This document shows positions 48,501 through 62,257 of a stretch of DNA of 64,000 nt, one piece after another; positions within the stretch are counted from its first letter, which is position 1; each line of letters begins with the position of its first letter. The DNA comes from Muricea muricata (taxonomy: Eukaryota > Cnidaria > Anthozoa > Malacalcyonacea > Plexauridae), in NCBI GenBank assembly GCA_963855995.1, contig OY979717.1, positions 32,596,297 through 32,660,296 on the forward strand, read 5' to 3'. The notes beneath the pieces are model-generated. The model had not been told where the DNA came from and did no database searches. It worked only from the letters and a program-made list of their open reading frames with translations. The position numbers and the translations under genes were made by a program.

Positions 48501-51500
48501 TTACCACGTCCGAAATCATGTTTTCGGCACTCAAACTATCAGGATAAGCGAAACAACATGTCAAAATGAGAAACCTATAACTTTCTTTAACCTGAAAAAA
48601 AGTTTACTTAGAATCATTAAAATCGCGTTTTAAGCGCTCTAGAAGTGATTTGAGCGGAAAAACTTGTTGAATTTACCAACTAAAAGTATCCGTCTTAAAT
48701 CAATAACGGCGACGTTTTAGAGCTTAAAATCATGTTTTGTGTGCTTATGTTATCGAGTTGAGCGCAATGATATACTACAATAACGGAACAAAAAGAGACC
48801 TTCTAATTGGAAATTTAAGATCTTACCACGTCCGAAATCATGTTTTCGGCACTCAAACTATCAGGATAAGCGAAACAACATGTCAAAATGAGAAACCTAT
48901 AATTTTCTTTAACCTGAAAAAAAGTTTACTTAGAATCATTAAAATCGCGTTTTAAGAGCTCTAGAAGTGATTTGAGCTTAAAAACTTGTTTAATTTACAA
49001 ACTAATAATTGCTGTCTTAAATCAATAACGGCGACGTTTTAGAGCTTAAAATCATGTTTTGTGTGCTTATGTTATCGAGTGGAGCGCAATGATATACTGC
49101 AATAACGGAACAAAAAGAGACCTTTTAATTGGAAATTTAAGATCTTACCACGTCCGAAATCATGTTTTCGGGACTAAAACTATCGAAATTAGCGAAATAA
49201 CATGTCAATATGAGAAACCTATAACTTTCTTTAACCTGAAAAAAATTTTACTTAGAATCATTAAAATCGCGTTTTAAGCGCTCTAGAAGTTATTTGAGCG
49301 GAAAAACTTGTTGAATTTCCCAACTAAAAGTATCCGTCTTAAATCAATAACGGCGACGTTTTAGAATTTAAAATCATGTTTTGTGTGCTTATGTTATCGA
49401 GTTGAGCGCATTGATATACTACAATAACGGAAAAAAAGAGACCTTCTAATTGGAAATTTAAGATCTTACCAGGTCTGAAATCATGTTTTCGGGACTCAAA
49501 CTATCGAAATTAGCGAAATAACATGTCAAGATGAGAAACCTATAACTTTCTTTAAACCTTAAAAAAATCGTCTTACAATCATTAAAATCGCGTTTTAAGC
49601 GCTCTAGAAATGATTTGAGCTTTAAAACTTGTTGAGTTTACCAACTAATAATTGCTGTCTTAAATCAATAACGGCGACGTTTTAGAGCTTAAAATCATGT
49701 TTTGTGTGCTTATGTTATCGAGGGTAGCGCAATGATATACTACAATAACGGAACAAAAAGAGACCTTCTAAGTGGAAATTTAAGATCTTACCAGGTCTGA
49801 AATCATGTTTTCGGGACTCAAACTATCGAAATTAGCGAAATATTATGTCAAGATGAGAAACCTATAACTTTCTTTAAACCTGAAAAAAGTCGTCATTTAC
49901 AATCATCAAAATCGCGTTTTAAGCGCTCTAGAAATTATTTGAGCTTAAAAACTTGTTGTATTTACCAACTAATAATTGCTGTCTTAAATCAATAACGGCG
50001 ACGTTTTAGAGCTTAAAGTCATGTTTTGTGTGCTTATGTTATCGAGCGTAGCGCAATGATATACTGCAATAACGGAACAAAAAGAGACCTTCCAATTGGA
50101 AATTTAAGATCTTACCACGTCCGAAATCATGTTTTCGGCACTCAAACTATCAGGATAAGCGAAACAACATGTCAAAATGAGAAACCTATAACTTTCTTTA
50201 ACCTGAAAAAAAGTTTCCTTAGAATCATTAAAATCGCGTTTTAAGCGCCCTAGAAGTGATTTGAGCGGAAAAACTTGTTGAATTTACCAACTAAAAATAT
50301 CCGTCTTAAATCAATAACGGCGACGTTTTAGAGCTTAAAATCATGTTTTGTGTGCTTATGTTATCGAGTTGAGCGCAATGATATACTACAATAACGGAAC
50401 AAAAAGAGACCTTCTAATTGGAAATTTAAGATCTTACCAAGTCCGAAATCATGTTTTCGGCACTCAAACTATCAGGATAAGCGAAACAACATGTCAAAAT
50501 GAGAAACCTATAATTTTCTTTAACCTGAAAAAAAGTTTACTTAGAATCATTAAAATCGCGTTTTAAGAGCTTTAGAAATGATTTGAGCTTAAAAACTTGT
50601 TTAATTTACAAACTAATAATTGCTGTCTTAAATCAATAACGTGACGTTTTAGAGCTTAAAATCATGTTTTGTGTGCTTATGTTATCGAGTGGAGCGCAAT
50701 GATATACTGCAATAACGGAACAAAAAGAGACCTTTTAATTGGAAATTTAAGATCTTACCACGTCCGAAATCATGTTTTCGGGACTCAAACCATCGAAATT
50801 AGCGAAATAACATGTCAATATGAGAAACCTATAACTTTCTTTAACCTGAAAAAAATTTTACTTAGAATCATTAAAATCGCGTTTTAAGCGCTCTAGAAGT
50901 TATTTGAGCGGGAAAACTTGTTGAATTTCCCAACAAAAAGTATCCGTTATAAATCAATAACGGCGACGTTTTAGAATTTAAAATCATGTTTTGTGTGCTT
51001 ATGTTATCGAGCGTAGCGCAATGATATACTGCAATAACGGAACAAAAAGAGACCTTCCAATTGGAAATTTAAGATCTTACCACGTCCGAAATCATGTTTT
51101 CGGCACTCAAACTATCAGGATAAGCGAAACAACATGTCAAAATGAGAAACCTATAACTTTCTTTAACCTGAAAAAAAGTTTACTTAGAATCATTAAAATC
51201 GCGTTTTAAGCGCCCTAGAAGTGATTTGAGCGGAAAAACTTGTTGAATTTACCAACTAAAAGTATCCGTCTTAAATCAATAACGGCGACGTTTTAGAGCT
51301 TAAAATCATGTTTTGTGTGCTTATGTTATCGAGTTGAGCGCAATGATATACTACAATAACGGAACAAAAAGAGACCTTCTAATTGGAAATTTAAGATCTT
51401 ACCACGTCCGAAATCATGTTTTCGGCACTCAAACTATCAGGATAAGCGAAACAACATGTCAAAATGAGAAACCTATAACTTTCTTTAACCTGAAAAAAAG

Positions 51501-54500
51501 TTTACTTAGAATCATTAAAATCGCGTTTTAAGCGCTCTAGAAGTGATTTGAGCGGAAAAACTTGTTGAATTTAGCAACTAAAAGTATCCGTCTTAAATCA
51601 ATAACGGCGACGTTTTAGAGCTTAAAATCATGTTTTGTGTGCTTATGTTATCGAGTTGAGCGCAATGATATACTACAATAACGGAACAAAAAGAGACCTT
51701 CTAATTGGAAATTTAAGATCTTACCACGTCCGAAATCATGTTTTCGGCACTCAAACTATCAGGATAAGCGAAACAACATGTCAAAATGAGAAACCTATAA
51801 CTTTCTTTAACCTGAAAAAAAGTTTACTTAGAATCATTAAAATCGCGTTTTAAGCGCTCTAGAAGTGATTTGAGCGGAAAAACTTGTTGAATTTACCAAC
51901 TAAAAGTATCCGTCTTAAATCAATAACGGCGACGTTTTAGAGCTTAAAATCATGTTTTGTGTGCTTATGTTATCGAGTTGAGCGCAATGATATACTACAA
52001 TAACGGAACAAAAAGAGACCTTCTAATTGGAAATTTAAGATCTTACCACGTCCGAAATCATGTTTTCGGCACTCAAACTATCAGGATAAGCGAAATAACA
52101 TGTCAATATGAGAAACCTATAACTTTCTTTAACCTGAAAAAAAGTTTACTTAGAATCATTAAAATCGCGTTTTAAGCGCTCTAGAAGTGATTTGAGCGGA
52201 AAAACTTGTTGAATTTACCAACTAAAAGTATCCGTCTTAAATCAATAACGGCGACGTTTTAGAGCTTAAAATCATGTTTTGTGTGCTTATGTTATCGAGT
52301 TGAGCGCAATGATATACTACAATAACGGAACAAAGAGAGACCTTCTAATTGGAAATTTAAGATCTTACCACGTCCGAAATCATGTTTTCGGCACTCAAAC
52401 TATCAGGATAAGCGAAACAACATGTCAAAATGAGAAACCTATAATTTTCTTTAACCTGAAAAAAAGTTTACTTATATTCACTAAAATCGCGTTTTAAGAG
52501 CTCTAGAAGTGATTTGAGCTTAAAAACTTGTTTAATTTACAAACTAATAATTGCTGTCTTAATTCAATAACGTGACGTTTTAGAGCTTAAAATCATGTTT
52601 TGTGTGCTTATGTTATCGAGTTGAGCGCAATGATATACTACAATAACGGAACAAAAAGAGACCTTCTAATTGGAAATTTAAGATCTTACCACGTCCGAAA
52701 TCATGTTTTCGGCACTCAAACTATCAGGATAAGCGAAACAACATGTCAAAATGAGAAACCTATAATTTTCTTTAACCTGAAAAAAAGTTTACTTAGAATC
52801 ATTAAAATCGCGTTTTAAGAGCTCTAGAAGTGATTTGAGCTTAAAAACTTGTTTAATTTACAAACTAATAATTGCTGTCTTAAATCAATAACGGCGACGT
52901 TTTAGAGCTTAAAATCATGTTTTGTGTGCTTATGTTATCGAGTGGAGCGCAATGATATACTGCAATAACGGAACAAAAAGAGACCTTTTAATTGGAAATT
53001 TAAGATCTTACCACGTCCGAAATCATGTTTTCGGGACTCAAACCATCGAAATTAGCGAAATAACATGTCAATATGAGAAACCTATAACTTTCTTTACCCT
53101 GAAAAAAATTTTACTTAGAATCATTAAAATCGCGTTTTAAGCGCTCTAGAAGTTATATGAGCGGAAAAACTTGTTGAATTTCCCAACTAAAAGTATCCGT
53201 CTTAAATCAATAACGGCGACGTTTTAGAATTTAAAATCATGTTTTGTGTGCTTATGTTATCGAGTTGAGCGCATTGATATACTACAATAACGGAAAAAAA
53301 AGAGACCTTCTAATTGGAAATTTAAGATCTTACCAGGTCTGAAATCATGTTTTCGGGACTCAAACTATCGAAATTAGCGAAATAACATGTCAAGATGAGA
53401 AACCTATAACTTTCTTTAAACCTTAAAAAAATCGTCTTACAATCATTAAAATCGCGTTTTAAGCGCTCTAGAAATGATTTGAGCTTTAAAACTTGTTGAG
53501 TTTACCAACTAATAATTGCTGTCTTAAATCAATAACGGCGACGTTTTAGAGCTTAAAATCATGTTTTGTGTGCTTATGTTATCGAGGGTAGCGCAATGAT
53601 ATACTACAATAACGGAACAAAAAGAGACCTTCTAAGTGGAAATTTAAGATCTTACCAGGTCTGAAATCATGTTTTCGGGACTCAAACTATCGAAATTAGC
53701 GAAATATTATGTCAAGATGAGAAACCTATAACTTTCTTTAAACCTGAAAAAAGTCGTCATTTACAATCATCAAAATCGCGTTTTAAGCGCTCTAGAAATT
53801 ATTTGAGCTTAAAAACTTGTTGTATTTACCAACTAATAATTGCTGTCTTAAATCAATAACGGCGACGTTTTAGAGCTTAAAGTCATGTTTTGTGTGCTTA
53901 TGTTATCGAGCGTAGCGCAATGATATACTGCAATAACGGAACAAAAAGAGACCTTCCAATTGGAAATTTAAGATCTTACCACGTCCGAAATCATGTTTTC
54001 GGCACTCAAACTATCAGGATAAGCGAAACAACATGTCAAAATGAGAAACCTATAACTTTCTTTAACCTGAAAAAAAGTTTACTTAGAATCATTAAAATCG
54101 CGTTTTAAGCGCCCTAGAAGTGATTTGAGCGGAAAAACTTGTTGAATTTACCAACTAAAAGTATCCGTCTTAAATCAATAACGGCGACGTTTTAGAGCTT
54201 AAAATCATGTTTTGTGTGCTTATGTTATCGAGTTGAGCGCAATGATATACTACAATAACGGAACAAAAAGAGACCTTCTAATTGGAAATTTAAGATCTTA
54301 CCACGTCCGAAATCATGTTTTCGGCACTCAAACTATCAGGATAAGCGAAACAACATGTCAAAATGAGAAACCTATAATTTTCTTTAACCTGAAAAAAAGT
54401 TTACTTAGAATCATTAAAATCGCGTTTTAAGAGCTTTAGAAATGATTTGAGCTTAAAAACTTGTTTAATTTACAAACTAATAATTGCTGTCTTAAATCAA

Positions 54501-55171
54501 TAACGTGACGTTTTAGAGCTTAAAATCATGTTTTGTGTGCTTATGTTATCGAGTGGAGCGCAATGATATACTGCAATAACGGAACAAAAAGAGACCTTTT
54601 AATTGGAAATTTAAGATCTTACCACGTCCGAAATCATGTTTTCGGGACTCAAACCATCGAAATTAGCGAAATAACATGTCAATATGAGAAACCTATAACT
54701 TTCTTTAACCTGAAAAAAATTTTACTTAGAATCATTAAAATCGCGTTTTAAGCGCTCTAGAAGTTATTTGAGCGGGAAAACTTGTTGAATTTCCCAACAA
54801 AAAGTATCCGTCTTAAATCAATAACGGCGACGTTTTAGAATTTAAAATCATGTTTTGTGTGCTTATGTTATCGAGCGTAGCGCAATGATATACTGCAATA
54901 ACGGAACAAAAAGAGACCTTCCAATTGGAAATTTAAGATCTTACCACGTCCGAAATCATGTTTTCGGCACTCAAACTATCAGGATAAGCGAAACAACATG
55001 TCAAAATGAGAAACCTATAACTTTCTTTAACCTGAAAAAATGTTTACTTAGAATCATTAAAATCGCGTTTTAAGCGCCCTAGAAGTGATTTGAGCGGAAA
55101 AACTTGTTGAATTTACCAACTAAAAGTATCCGTCTTAAATCAATAACGGCGACGTTTTAGAGCTTAAAATC

Positions 55172-58069
55172 ATGTTTTGTGTGCTTATGTTATCGAGTTG
55201 AGCGCAATGATATACTACAATAACGGAACAAAAAGAGACCTTCTAATTGGAAATTTAAGATCTTACCACGTCCGAAATCATGTTTTCGGCACTCAAACTA
55301 TCAGGATAAGCGAAACAACATGTCAAAATGAGAAAGCTATAATTTTCTTTAACCTGAAAAAAAGTTTACTTAGAATCATTAAAATCGCGTTTTAAGAGCT
55401 CTAGAAGTGATTTGAATTTAAAAACTTGTTTAATTTACAAACTAATAATTGCTGTCTTAAATCAATAACGTGACGTTTTAGAGCTTAAAATCATGTTTTG
55501 TGTGCTTATGTTATCGAGTGGAGCGCAATGATATACTGCAATAACGGAACAAAAAGAGACCTTCCAATTGGAAATTTAAGATCTTACCACGTCCGAAATC
55601 ATGTTTTCGGTACTCAAACCATCGAAATTAGCGAAATAACATGTCAATATGAGAAACCTATAACTTTCTTTAACCTGAAAAAAATTTTACTTAGAATCAT
55701 TAAAATCGCGTTTTAAGCGCTCTAGAAGTTATTTGAGCGGGAAAACTTGTTGAATTTCCCAACTAAAAGTATCCGTCTTAAATCAATAACGGCGACGTTT
55801 TAGAGCTTAAAATCATGTTTTGGGTCCTTATGTTATCGAGTTGAGCGCAATGATATACTACAATAACGGAACAAAAAGAGACCTTCTAATTGGAAATTTA
55901 AGATCTTACCACGTCCGAAATCATGTTTTCGGCACTCAAACTATCAGGATAAGCGAAACAACATGTCAAAATGAGAAACCTATAATTTTCTTTAACCTGA
56001 AAAAAAGTTTACTTAGAATCATTAAAATCGCGTTTTAAGAGCTCTAGAAATGATTTGAGCTTAAAAACTTGTTTAATTTACAAACTAATAATTGCTGTCT
56101 TAAATCAATAACGTGACGTTTTAGAGCTTAAAATCATGTTTTGTGTGCTTATGTTATCGAGTGGAGCGCAATGATATACTGCAATAACGGAACAAAAAGA
56201 GACCTTTTAATTGGAAATTTAAGATCTTACCACGTCCGAAATCATGTTTTCGGGACTCAAACCATCGAAATTAGCGAAATAACATGTCAATATGAGAAAC
56301 CTATAACTTTCTTTAACCTGAAAAAAATTTTACTTAGAATCATTAAAATCGCGCTTTAAGCGCTCTAGAAGTTATTTGAGCGGGAAAACTTGTTGAATTT
56401 CCCAACGAAAAGTATCCGTCTTAAATCAATAACGGCGACGTTTTAGAATTTAAAATCATGTTTTGTGTACTTATGTTATCGAGTTGAGCGCATTGATATA
56501 CTACAATAACGGAACAAAAAGAGACCTTCTAATTGGAAATTTAAGATCTTACCAGGTCTGAAATCATGTTTTCGGGACTCAAACTATCGAAATTAGCGAA
56601 ATAACATGTCAATATGAGAAACCTATAACTTTCTTTAAACCTTAAAAAAATCGTCTTACAATCATTAAAATCGCGTTTTAAGCGCTCTAGAAATGATTTG
56701 AGCTTTAAAACTTGTTGAGTTTACCAACTAATAATTGCTGTCTTAAATCAATAACGGCGACGTTTTAGAGCTTAAAATCATGTTTTGTGTGCTTATGTTA
56801 TCGAGGGTAGCGCAATGATATACTACAATAACGGAACAAAAAGAGACCTTCTAATTGGAAATTTAAAATCTTACCAGGTCTGAAATCATGTTTTCGGGAC
56901 TCAAACTATCGAAATTAGCGAAATAACATGTGAAGATGAGAAACCTATAACTTTCTTTAAACCTGAAAAAAGTCGTCATTTACAATCATCAAAATCGAGT
57001 TTTAAGCGCTCTAGAAATTATTTGAGCTTAAAAACTTGTTGTATTTACCAACTAATAATTGCTGTCTTAAATCAATAACGGCGACGTTTTAGAGCTTAAA
57101 GTCATGTTTTGTGTGCATATGTTATCGAGCGTAGCGCAATGATATACTGCAATAACGGAACAAAAAGAGACCTTTTAATTGGAAATTTAAGATCTTACCA
57201 CAACCGAAATCATGTTTTCGGGACTCAAACCATCGAAATTAGCGAAATAACATGTCAATATGAGAAACCTATAACTTTCTTTAACCTGAAAAAAATTTTA
57301 CTTAGAATCATTAAAATCGCGTTTTAAGCGCTCTAGAAGTTATTTGAGCGGGAAAACTTGTTGAATTTCCCAACTAAAAGTATCCGTCTTAAATCAATAA
57401 CGGCGACGTTTTAGAGTTTAAAATCATGTTTTGTGTGCTTAAGTTATCGAGTTGAGCGCATTGATATACTACAATAACGGAACAAAAAGAGACCTTCTAA
57501 TTGGAAATTTAAGAGCTTACCACGTCCGAAATCATGTTTTCGGGACTCAAACTGTCGAAATTAGCGAAATAACATGTCAAGATGAGAAACCTATAACTTT
57601 CTTTAAACCTGAAAAAAATCGTCTTACAATCATCAAAATCGCGTTTTAAGCGCTCTAGAAATGATTTGAGCTTTAAAACTTGTGGAGTTTACCAACTAAT
57701 AATTGCTGTCTTAAATCAATAACGGCGACGTTTTAGAGCTTAAAGTCATGTTTTGTGTGCTTATGTTATCGAGGGTAGCGCAATGATATACTGCAATAAC
57801 GGAACAAAAAGAGACCTTCTTATTGGAAATTTAAGATCTTACTACGTCCGAAATCATGTTTTCGGCACACAAACCAACAGGATAAGAGAAAAAACATGTC
57901 AAAATGAGAAATCTATAACTTTCTTTAACCTGAAAAAAAGTTTACTTAGAATCATTAAAATCGCGTTTTAAGCGCTCTAGAAGTGATTTGAGCGGAAAAA
58001 CTTGTTGAATTTACCAACTAAAAGTATCCGTCTTAAATCAATAACGGCGACGTTTTAGAGCTTAAAATC
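55172..58069 (+). repeat. 9-monomer segment duplicated 4189 bp downstream, copy 1
   Basis: Order B-D-B-D-Y-Z-(G/D)-E-A, matching 59361-62257. Shared rare variants are ttcggtactc in the first D, tcccaacgaaaag after the second D, catgtgaagatg and aaaatcgagtttt in Z, and gtgtgcatatg with ccacaaccgaa in the G/D monomer. Copy 1 is followed by three extra monomers (58070, 58394, 58718) before X at 59039. Confidence 0.9.
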
Positions 58070-58717
58070 ATGTTTTGTGTGCTTATGTTATCGAGTTGAG
58101 CGCAATGATATACTACAATAACGGAACAAAAAGAGACCTTCTAATTGGAAATTTAAGATCTTACCACGTCCGAAATCATGTTTTCGGGACTCAAACTATC
58201 GAAATTAGCGAAATAACATGTCAAGATGAGAAACCTATAACTTTCTTTAAACCTGAAAAAGGTCGTCTTTTACAATCATCAAAATCGCGTTTTAAGCGCT
58301 CTAGAAGTGATTTGAGCGGAAAAACTTGTTGAATTTACCAACTAAAAGTATCCGTCTTAAATCAATAACCGCGACGTTTTAGAGCTTAAAATCATGTTTT
58401 GTGTGCTTATGTTATCGAGTTGAGCGCAATGATATACTACAATAACGGAACAAAAAGAGACCTTCTAATTGGAAATTTAAGATCTTACCACGTCCGAAAT
58501 CATGTTTTCGGGACTCAAACTATCGAAATTAGCGAAATAACATGTCAAGATGAGAAACCTATAACTTTCTTTAAACCTGAAAAAGGTCGTCTTTTACAAT
58601 CATCAAAATCGCGTTTTAAGCGCGCTAGAAATGATTTGAGCTTAAAAACTTGTTGTATTTACCAACTAATAATTCCTGTCTTAAATCAATAACGGCGACG
58701 TTTTAGAGCTTAAAGTC
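58070..58717 (+). repeat. Single-monomer duplication, two 324-bp H/F-like copies
   Basis: The monomers at 58070 and 58394 share a private combination: B/H head, cgggactcaaactatcga middle, and the tail ggtcgtctttta that is found nowhere else in the window. They differ at their distal ends (gagcggaaaaac against gagcttaaaaac), as expected when one copy keeps the original right-hand junction. Confidence 0.85.
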
Positions 58718-59360
58718 ATGTTTTGTGTGCTTATGTTATCGAGGGTAGCGCAATGATATACTGCAATAACGGAACAAAAAAAGACCTTTTAATTGGAAAT
58801 TTAAGATCTTACGACGTCCGAAATCATGTTTTCGGCACACAAACCATCACGATAAGCGAAACAACATGTCAAAATGAGAAACCTATAACTTTCTTTAACC
58901 TGAAAAAAAGTTTACTTAAAAGCATTAAAATCACGTTTTAAGCGCTCTAGAAGTGATTTGAGCATAAAACTTGTTGAATTCACAAACTAAAATTTGCCGT
59001 CTTAAATCAATAACGGCGACGTTTTAGAGCTTAAAGTCATGTTTTGTCTGCTTTTGTTATCGAGTTGAGCGCAATGATATACTGCAATAACGGAACAAAA
59101 AGAGACCTTCTAATTGAAAATTTAAGATCTTACCACGTCCGAAATCATGTTTTCGAGACTCAAACCATCGAAATTAGCGAAATAACATGTCAAGATGAGA
59201 AACCTATAACTTTCTTTAAACCTTAAAAAAATAGTCTTACAATCATTAAAATCGCGTTTTAAGCGCCCTAGAAGTGATTTGAGCGGAAAAACTTGTTGAA
59301 TTTACCAATTAAAAGTATCCGTCTTAAATCAATAACGGCGACGTTTTAGAGCTTAAAATC

Positions 59361-62257
59361 ATGTTTTGTGTGCTTATGTTATCGAGTTGAGCGCAATGAT
59401 ATACTACAATAACGCAACAAAAAGAGACCTTCTAATTGGAAATTTAAGATCTTACCACGTCCGAAATCATGTTTTCGGCACTCAAACTATCAGGATAAGC
59501 GAAACAACATGTCAAAATGAGAAACCTATAATTTTCTTTAACCTGAAAAAAAGTTTACTTAGAATCATTAAAATCGCGTTTTAAGAGCTCTAGAAGTGAT
59601 TTGAATTTAAAAACTTGTTTAATTTACAAACTAATAATTGCTGTCTTAAATCAATAACGTGACGTTTTAGAGCTTAAAATCATGTTTTGTGTGCTTATGT
59701 TATCGAGTGGAGCGCAATGATATACTGCAATAACGGAACAAAAAGAGACCTTTTAATTGGAAATTTAAGATCTTACCACGTCCGAAATCATGTTTTCGGT
59801 ACTCAAACCATCGAAATTAGCGAAATAACATGTCAATATGAGAAACCTATAACTTTCTTTAACCTGAAAAAAATTTTACTTAGAATCATTAAAATCGCGT
59901 TTTAAGCGCTCTAGAAGTTATTTGAGCGGGAAAACTTGTTGAATTTCCCAACTAAAAGTATCCGTCTTAAATCAATAACGGCGACGTTTTAGAGCTTAAA
60001 ATCATGTTTTGTGTGCTTATGTTATCGAGTAGAGCGCAATGATATACTACAATAACGGAACAAAAAGAGACCTTCTAATTGGAAATTTAAGATCTTACCA
60101 CGTCCGAAATCATGTTTTCGGCACTCAAACTATCAGGATAAGCGAAACAACATGTCAAAATGAGAAACCTATAATTTTCTTTAACCTGAAAAAAAGTTTA
60201 CTTAGAATCATTAAAATCGCGTTTTAAGAGCTCTAGAAATGATTTGAGCTTAAAAACTTGTTTAATTTACAAACTAATAATTGCTGTCTTAAATCAATAA
60301 CGTGACGTTTTAGAGCTTAAAATCATGTTTTGTGTGCTTATGTTATCGAGTGGAGCGCAATGATATACTGCAATAACGGAACAAAAAGAGACCTTTTAAT
60401 TGGAAATTTAAGATCTTACCACGTCCGAAATCATGTTTTCGGGACTCAAACCATCGAAATTAGCGAAATAACATGTCAATATGAGAAACCTATAACTTTC
60501 TTCAACCTGAAAAAAATTTTACTTAGAATCATTAAAATCGCGTTTTAAGCGCTCTAGAAGTTATTTGAGCGGGAAAACTTGTTGAATTTCCCAACGAAAA
60601 GTATCCGTCTTAAATCAATAACGGCGACGTTTTAGAATTTAAAATCATGTTTTGTGTGCTTATGTTATCGAGTTGAGCGCATTGATATACTACAATAACG
60701 GAACAAAAAGAGACCTTCTAATTGGAAATTTAAGATCTTACCAGGTCTGAAATCATGTTTTCGGGACTCAAACTATCGAAATTAGCGAAATAACATGTCA
60801 ATATGAGAAACCTATAACTTTCTTTAAACATTAAAAAAATCGTCTTACAATCATTAAAATCGCGTTTTAAGCGCTCTAGAAATGATTTGAGCTTTAAAAC
60901 TTGTTGAGTTTACCAACTAATAATTGCTGTCTTTAATCAATAACGGCGACGTTTTAGAGCTTAAAATCATGTTTTGTGTGCTTATGTTATCGAGGGTAGC
61001 GCAATGATATACTACAATAACGGAACAAAAAGAGACCTTCTAATTGGAAATTTAAGATCTTACCAGGTCTGAAATCATGTTTTCGGGACTCAAACTATCG
61101 AAATTAGCGAAATAACATGTGAAGATGAGAAACCTATAACTTTCTTTAAACCTGAAAAAAGTCGTCATTTACAATCATCAAAATCGAGTTTTAAGCGCTC
61201 TAGAAATTATTTGAGCTTAAAAACTTGTTGTATTTACCAACTAATAATTGCTGTGTTAAATCAATAACGGCGACGTTTTAGAGCTTAAAGTCATGTTTTG
61301 TGTGCATATGTTATCGAGCGTAGCGCAATGATATACTGCAATAACGGAACAAAAAGAGACCTTTTAATTGGAAATTTAAGATCTTACCACAACCGAAATC
61401 ATGTTTTCGGGACTCAAACCATCGAAATTAGCGAAATAACATGTCAATATGAGAAACCTATAACTTTCTTTAACCTGAAAAAAATTTTACTTAGAATCAT
61501 TAAAATCGCGTTTTAAGCTCTCTAGAAGTTATTTGAGCGGGAAAACTTGTTGAATTTCCCAACTAAAAGTATCCGTCTTAAATCAATAACGGCGACGTTT
61601 TAGAGTTTAAAATCATGTTTTGTGTGCTTATGTTATCGAGTTGAGCGCATTGATATACTACAATAACGGAACAAAAAGAGACCTTCTAATTGGAAATTTA
61701 AGAGCTTACCACGTCCGAAATCATGTTTTCGGGACTCAAACTGTCGAAATTAGCGAAATAACATGTCAAGATGAGAAACCTATAACTTTCTTTAAACCTG
61801 AAAAAAATCGTCTTACAATCATCAAAATCGCGTTTTAAGCGCTCTAGAAATGATTTGAGCTTTAAAACTTGTGGAGTTTACCAACTAATAATTGCTGTCT
61901 TAAATCAATAACGGCGACGTTTTAGAGCTTAAAGTCATGTTTTGTGTGCTTATGTTATCGAGGGTAGCGCAATGATATACTGCAATAACGGAACAAAAAG
62001 AGACCTTCTTATTGGAAATTTAAGATCTTACTACGTCCGAAATCATGTTTTGGGCACTCAAACCAACAGGATAAGAGAAAAAACATGTCAAAATGAGAAA
62101 TCTATAACTTTCTTTAACCTGAAAAAAAGTTTACTTAGAATCATTAAAATCGCGTTTTAAGCGCTCTAGAAGTGATTTGAGCATAAAACTTGTTAAATTC
62201 ACAAACTAAAAATTGCCGTCTTAAATCAATAACGGCGACGTTTTAGAGCTTAAAGTC
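59361..62257 (+). repeat. 9-monomer segment, copy 2
   Basis: Partner of 55172-58069. Its A monomer at 61937 has the tail gagcataaaac and is followed directly by X at 62258. In copy 1 that tail belongs to the A-like monomer at 58718. Copy 2 therefore looks like copy 1 with three monomers removed by an exchange inside A. Confidence 0.88.
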
